Assembly (NCBI GenBank): GCA_903918595.1
Contig: CAIXFB010000389.1
Coordinates: 1-33,725, forward strand
DNA from: an uncultured Actinomycetes bacterium
GTDB lineage: Bacteria > Actinomycetota > Actinomycetes > S36-B12
Length of the DNA stretch: 33,725 nucleotides
Direction of reading: 5' to 3'
Below, one piece after another: positions 30,881-33,725 of the stretch. The position numbers and the translations under genes were made by a program. Positions within the stretch are counted from its first letter, which is position 1, and every line of letters starts with the position of its first letter. The notes under the pieces are model-generated. The model ran no database searches. It was not told where the DNA came from and was given only the letters and a program-made list of their open reading frames with translations.

Positions 30881-31338
30881 CTTTTCGACGTCGACTCGTT
30901 GTCTTCGGGTATCCCTTGCTAGAAATCCTCGTAGCCTTGGGTATCGGATCGTGGCTTGGCTGGGGATGGATGTTTCTCGCACTTGCGGCCGGGATCCCTA
31001 TTGGCTTCGCCATCATGCGAAATGCCGCCATTTCGGCCAAAAAAGATCTCGCTCTGGGGCAGTCACCACCCGGCGGTCTTGCGGCAACCTTTGTTGGGGG
31101 ACTGCTGATCGCTCTCCCCGGATTCGTATCGGATCTCGTCGGACTGGCTTTGGTGATACCCATCACACGGAAGTTGATTGTTGCGATGTTTGGACCAGCA
31201 CTGATCGCCCGAATGTCGGTATTCCGGGTGCCTGGCAGCAACTACGCCTACCCAGACGTGATCATTGGCGAAGTTGTTGTGCAGGAGCCGGACGGGCATA
31301 CCCCCGGAAACCAGGGGAGCCCGCCCCAACTCCCCTAG
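30877..31338 (+). CDS. fxsA: FxsA family membrane protein
   Basis: A small inner-membrane protein of 153 aa. E. coli FxsA overproduction relieves phage T7 exclusion by the F plasmid, but the normal role is unknown. Membrane segments lie at about 9-27, 29-47 and 72-97. The hallmark GGLLIALPGFVSDLVGLALVIP (given as ends and centre: GGLL at 73, PGF near 80, PIT near 94) is complete. The C-terminal 45 residues are polar and Pro/Gly-rich, probably cytoplasmic. The ATG overlaps the ppm1 TGA. The stop shares the palindrome CTAG with the stop of the convergent rbpA gene. fxsA also lies near ppm1 in M. tuberculosis. Confidence 0.92.
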   Translation: MTFRRRLVVFGYPLLEILVALGIGSWLGWGWMFLALAAGIPIGFAIMRNAAISAKKDLALGQSPPGGLAATFVGGLLIALPGFVSDLVGLALVIPITRKLIVAMFGPALIARMSVFRVPGSNYAYPDVIIGEVVVQEPDGHTPGNQGSPPQLP

Positions 31339-31688
31339 GCGCTTTTTGCCAACTCGGATCGCTGCTCATGGAGCAATGCGAGACGTTCTTGTAGCAACTC
31401 TTCCAAGTCTGCGATCGTTCTGCGCTCAAGGAGCATGTCCCAATGGGTACGCACATACCGCTCAGGGGCAACGTCGGGCTTTTGTGCATCGAACTGCACC
31501 GCGGTTTCACCGCATTTGCAGGTCCACTCATACGGAATTTCCTCAGCTTCAATGCTGAACGGAATGAGTGATGTGTGACCGGCTGGGCAATCAAACCGAA
31601 CCATTTGGCGCTCAGCGGGCGTTGCCGTCTCATCTCGCTCATAACTCAGTGCGCCGAGGCGTGTTCCGCGCATGGAGGTCTCTTTCAT
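31335..31688 (-). CDS. rbpA: RNA polymerase-binding protein RbpA
   Basis: An actinobacterial transcription factor that binds RNA polymerase and group 1/2 sigma factors and stabilises open promoter complexes. The 117-aa protein has an N-terminal tail (1-25) and a core domain (26-70) with Cys34, His38, Cys57 and Cys59, a likely zinc site of the Streptomyces type that mycobacterial RbpA lacks. The basic linker RYVRTHWDMLLERR (78-90) and a sigma-interaction helix (90-115) follow. I start at ATG 31688, which has AAGGAG 6 bases upstream. The frame stays open 29 codons further, but those residues are unlike RbpA. A SigR-like promoter lies just upstream. It converges with fxsA over 4 bases. Confidence 0.95.
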   Translation of the reverse strand: MKETSMRGTRLGALSYERDETATPAERQMVRFDCPAGHTSLIPFSIEAEEIPYEWTCKCGETAVQFDAQKPDVAPERYVRTHWDMLLERRTIADLEELLQERLALLHEQRSELAKSA

Positions 31689-31719
31689 GATGTCTCCTTC
31701 GTAGCGTCGATGCGGTTCT

Positions 31720-31746
31720 GACGCAGGAGATATCACCGAGGTTCCC
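31720..31746 (-). promoter_or_regulatory. SigR/SigH-like (thiol-stress ECF sigma) promoter candidate for rbpA
   Basis: On the minus strand GGGAAC (31746-31741), 18 bases and GTC (31722-31720) closely match the GGGAAY-N16-18-GTT consensus for SigR/SigH, differing only in the last base. The expected start near 31713 gives a leader of about 25 bases containing the Shine-Dalgarno site. rbpA is a known SigR target in Streptomyces. Confidence 0.5.
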
Positions 31747-31766
31747 ACTAGGGGTACATAACGCCG

Positions 31767-31780
31767 ATAATGCACATTAT
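31767..31780. repeat. Perfect AT-rich inverted repeat upstream of rbpA
   Basis: ATAATG-CA-CATTAT, 6-base arms around 2 bases, lies about 20 bases upstream of the SigR-like -35, between the DUF554 stop and rbpA. It may be an operator or a housekeeping -10 region. A second small inverted repeat, GTTTA-AA-TAAAC (31785-31796), overlaps the DUF554 stop. Confidence 0.4.
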
Positions 31781-31786
31781 GTCAGT

Positions 31787-32530
31787 TTAAATAAACCTGG
31801 ACACCACCCACACCAGAACCGGAGCCACCACCAGCGCCGGCAAGAGATCGGCTACCGGGATTGCCTTGATCTTGAGGAGTCGGATGCCCACCCCGAGCAG
31901 AAGCACGCCACCGGTGGCCGTCACGGCATCGATATACGAGTCAGGAAGAACTTCACCCGCAAGGAGTCCAAGTACGGTGAAAATGCCTTGCACAAGCCCC
32001 ACAGACACCGCAGAAAGCGCGACACCCCACCCTAGGGAAGCAGCAAAGGCGAGAGCGGCAAACCCGTCCAGGATCGATTTGAGGACCAGCTGCTCAATTC
32101 CGTTACCAAGGCCATCACTAATCGCACCAAGGATCGCCAAGGGGCCAATGCAGAAAAGAAGGGAGGCATCCACAAACCCCTCGACGAAACGAGCCCGTCC
32201 GGATTCACCTTCAGAACGGGAGAGCCGAGCTTGGGCCCACCCGCCAAAGGATTCAAGGCGACGCTCGATATGGAGGCCAGATCCGAGAATCCCACCGATC
32301 AGCAAAGCCCCCAGGACGATCAGAAGGGGGGCCGCCTCCCCCACGTCTGCTGCCAGTGGAGCACTCGTAAAGGCGATGATGTTGGCAGCGGCAATGACCA
32401 GAACGACGAGGCCAAGAACTGTTGTGACGAGCTCGCGCATACGTTCGGGCATCCGGTGCCCAACAAGTACACCCGCGCTTGAGCCCAGCAAGATGGCAAC
32501 CATATTGATGATGGTGCCGAAACCAACCAC
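31787..32530 (-). CDS. DUF554 family integral membrane protein (YdfK-like)
   Basis: An unassigned membrane protein of 247 aa found in many bacteria. About seven hydrophobic segments are visible (roughly 5-23, 36-56, 67-86, 124-142, 148-172, 176-196, 205-245), Gly-rich and with few charges. A short loop, HIERRLESFG (about 87-98), and an Arg/Glu-rich loop, ARLSRSEGESGRARF (about 100-114), lie between segments three and four. The family often has short internal repeats of the GxxxG type and has been suggested to transport small molecules; I cannot confirm this. The GTG start has GAGGGAG 7 bases upstream. It lies 40 bases after gcvP and is followed by rbpA on the same strand. Confidence 0.9.
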   Translation of the reverse strand: MVGFGTIINMVAILLGSSAGVLVGHRMPERMRELVTTVLGLVVLVIAAANIIAFTSAPLAADVGEAAPLLIVLGALLIGGILGSGLHIERRLESFGGWAQARLSRSEGESGRARFVEGFVDASLLFCIGPLAILGAISDGLGNGIEQLVLKSILDGFAALAFAASLGWGVALSAVSVGLVQGIFTVLGLLAGEVLPDSYIDAVTATGGVLLLGVGIRLLKIKAIPVADLLPALVVAPVLVWVVSRFI

Positions 32531-32559
32531 GCTCTTGCTCCCTCATCAGCCGGACCCGA

Positions 32560-32565
32560 AGCGTA
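32560..32565 (-). promoter_or_regulatory. Possible -10 element TACGCT for the DUF554 gene
   Basis: Minus-strand TACGCT in the 40-base gap after gcvP would start a leader of about 23 bases that includes the GAGGGAG ribosome site. Weak evidence: hexamer only. Confidence 0.25.
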
Positions 32566-32570
32566 GTGGG

Positions 32571-33725
32571 CTAGATGCTCACTTCGGCGAGTTCCTCGGG
32601 TCTTGGGCAGGCACACACCAGGTTTCGATCGCCAAAAGCACCATCTATTCGACGCACCGGCGGCCAATACTTGGTCTTTCTCAGATCTGGCACCGGGAAA
32701 GCAGCGGTTTCAGCCGAGTACGCGTGAGTCCAAGTTCCGATCACGCTTGATGCCGTGTGCGGTGCGTTCGAGAGCGGATTGTCATCGAGCGGCCATACTC
32801 CTTGTTCGACGTTGTCGATCTCCGCGCGGATGCACAACATCGCGGTTATGAACCTATCGAGCTCGGTGAGATCTTCACTCTCCGTTGGTTCAATCATCAA
32901 CGTTCCCGCAACCGGGAAACTCATGGTCGGTGCGTGAAAGCCGTAGTCAATGAGACGCTTCGCAATGTCATCGACACTCACGCCGGTGCGTGCGGTGATG
33001 GGACGAATGTCGATGATGCATTCGTGTGCCACAAGTCCGTTTTCTCCCGAGTAAAGAATCGGGAAGGAATCGCGCAAGCGCAATGCAACATAATTTGCTG
33101 ACAAGATCGCCACTTGAGTTGCACGCTTGAGCCCATCGGGACCCATCAGTGATATGTAGCTCCACGGAATCGGCAAGATTCCCGCACTCCCCCATGGCGC
33201 ACCACTGACTGGTCCCACTCCCCCGTCTGTGTGCCCACGACCCAAAGGGCCCGCCTCTGGACGTAATGGATGGCCGGGCAAATACGGAGCCAGATGTTCT
33301 CTGACAGCAACAGGTCCAACTCCGGGCCCTCCACCACCATGCGGGATGCAAAACGTCTTGTGCAGGTTTAGGTGCGAAACATCTGCGCCGAACCGGCCAG
33401 GCTTGGCAAGACCAACGAGCGCATTGAGATTTGCACCGTCTACATACACCTGACCACCTGCGTCATGGACCATCGCGCAGATGTCTGCGACAGCCGTTTC
33501 GAACACACCATGCGTTGATGGATAAGTGATCATCAAGGCCGCAATCTGTTCCGCATGCTCAGCGATTTTGTTCTTCAGGTCAGCTCCATCGACGTTGCCA
33601 AACTCATCACATGAGACGACGACGACGCGCATGCCGGCCATAACGGCGCTTGCAGCATTTGTACCGTGAGCACTGCTCGGAATGAGGCAGATGGTTCTGT
33701 GGTCATCTCCGCGAGATCGGTGGTA
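32571..33725 (-). CDS. gcvP: Glycine dehydrogenase (decarboxylating), P-protein, C-terminal part (cut by window edge)
   Basis: The P-protein of the glycine cleavage system: it decarboxylates glycine on pyridoxal phosphate and passes the aminomethyl group to the H-protein. The visible 384 residues are the C-terminal two-fifths of a protein usually about 950 aa long. The frame is open from the window edge and begins in the conserved LIPSSAHGTNAAS, followed by VMAGMRVVVV. So the Met at 33641 is internal, not a start. The PLP lysine is in HLNLHKTFCIPHGGGGPG (fragment residue about 123). The C-terminal domain ends normally with NLVCACPRPEELAEVSI. The 5' part and other gcv genes are outside the window. 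Confidence 0.96.
   Translation of the reverse strand, partial: YHRSRGDDHRTICLIPSSAHGTNAASAVMAGMRVVVVSCDEFGNVDGADLKNKIAEHAEQIAALMITYPSTHGVFETAVADICAMVHDAGGQVYVDGANLNALVGLAKPGRFGADVSHLNLHKTFCIPHGGGGPGVGPVAVREHLAPYLPGHPLRPEAGPLGRGHTDGGVGPVSGAPWGSAGILPIPWSYISLMGPDGLKRATQVAILSANYVALRLRDSFPILYSGENGLVAHECIIDIRPITARTGVSVDDIAKRLIDYGFHAPTMSFPVAGTLMIEPTESEDLTELDRFITAMLCIRAEIDNVEQGVWPLDDNPLSNAPHTASSVIGTWTHAYSAETAAFPVPDLRKTKYWPPVRRIDGAFGDRNLVCACPRPEELAEVSI

Noticed and set aside
31336..31353. Intrinsic terminator (GGCGCTTTTTGCC) after fxsA
   Set aside because: The stem is only three base pairs and the T run lies inside it and inside rbpA; not convincing.
31689..31775. 29-codon upstream extension of rbpA
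   Set aside because: It would cover the SigR-like promoter and Shine-Dalgarno site, and the residues do not look like RbpA, whose usual length is matched by the start at 31688.
31866..32750. 294-codon open frame antisense to the DUF554 gene and the gcvP end
   Set aside because: Low-complexity Pro/Ser/Arg translation typical of the reverse of a hydrophobic membrane protein gene; no start signal.
33639..33641. ATG at 33641 as the gcvP start
   Set aside because: The frame stays open to the window edge and encodes the conserved LIPSSAHGTN motif upstream, so this Met is internal.
1..33725. Insertion sequence, prophage or genomic island
   Set aside because: No transposase, integrase, tRNA or long direct/inverted repeat was seen, and gene order follows the conserved actinobacterial backbone throughout.

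Overview
This window comes from an actinobacterium (Actinomycetota). The evidence is a complete Pup-proteasome locus with PafBC, plus HelY, RbpA, a separate Lnt/Ppm1 pair and a PAC2 protein next to metH. By eye the G+C content is only moderate, around the low-to-mid 50s per cent, and no gap between genes exceeds about 100 bases. Both fit a small, compact, possibly aquatic actinobacterium rather than a high-G+C Streptomyces or Mycobacterium. The gene order closely follows the Mycobacterium tuberculosis Rv2125-Rv2089 and Rv2053-Rv2050 regions as I remember them, but with the two blocks joined.

Layout. (1) Minus strand, 1-1002: the start of a PAC2-family gene, with an alpha/beta hydrolase upstream of it. 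(2) Plus strand, 1056-5296: B12-dependent methionine synthase metH and a HAD phosphatase. (3) Minus strand, 9548-5286: a RecB/Cas4-like Fe-S nuclease, an ABC ATPase and a large FtsX-type permease, packed as one operon. (4) Plus strand, 9582-24750: the core run of trmI, arc/mpa, dop, pup, prcB, prcA, pafA, an FKBP lipoprotein, a cytoplasmic FKBP, pafB, pafC, tatA, tatC, a diacylglycerol/sphingosine-type lipid kinase and helY. (5) Minus strand: a 5'-3' exonuclease. (6) Plus strand, 25773-31338: an M24 aminopeptidase, a YtcJ-like amidohydrolase, lnt, ppm1 and fxsA in overlapping order. (7) Minus strand, from the right edge to 31335: the C-terminal part of gcvP, a DUF554 membrane protein and rbpA.

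How the genes work together. Dop deamidates the C-terminal Gln of Pup, and PafA ligates Pup to lysines of target proteins. The Arc/Mpa ring unfolds the tagged proteins and feeds them to the PrcA/PrcB 20S core, docking through its C-terminal GQYL tail. Dop also removes and recycles Pup. PafB and PafC are WYL-domain partners known in mycobacteria as a DNA-damage-responsive transcriptional activator. TatA/TatC export folded proteins. Lnt and Ppm1 are lipoprotein acylation and polyprenol-phosphate-mannose enzymes.

The most distinctive signal is in the spaces between genes. Ten genes, all at or near the head of a transcription unit, have a -10-like hexamer (TANNNT, in one case CATACT) exactly 6 or 7 bases before the start codon and no Shine-Dalgarno sequence, which is the layout of leaderless mRNA. 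The internal or tightly packed starts I checked lack that hexamer and instead have a Shine-Dalgarno sequence or overlap the gene before. This pattern also fixes several start codons. I saw no tRNA, rRNA, CRISPR array, insertion sequence, prophage or clearly undescribed system.
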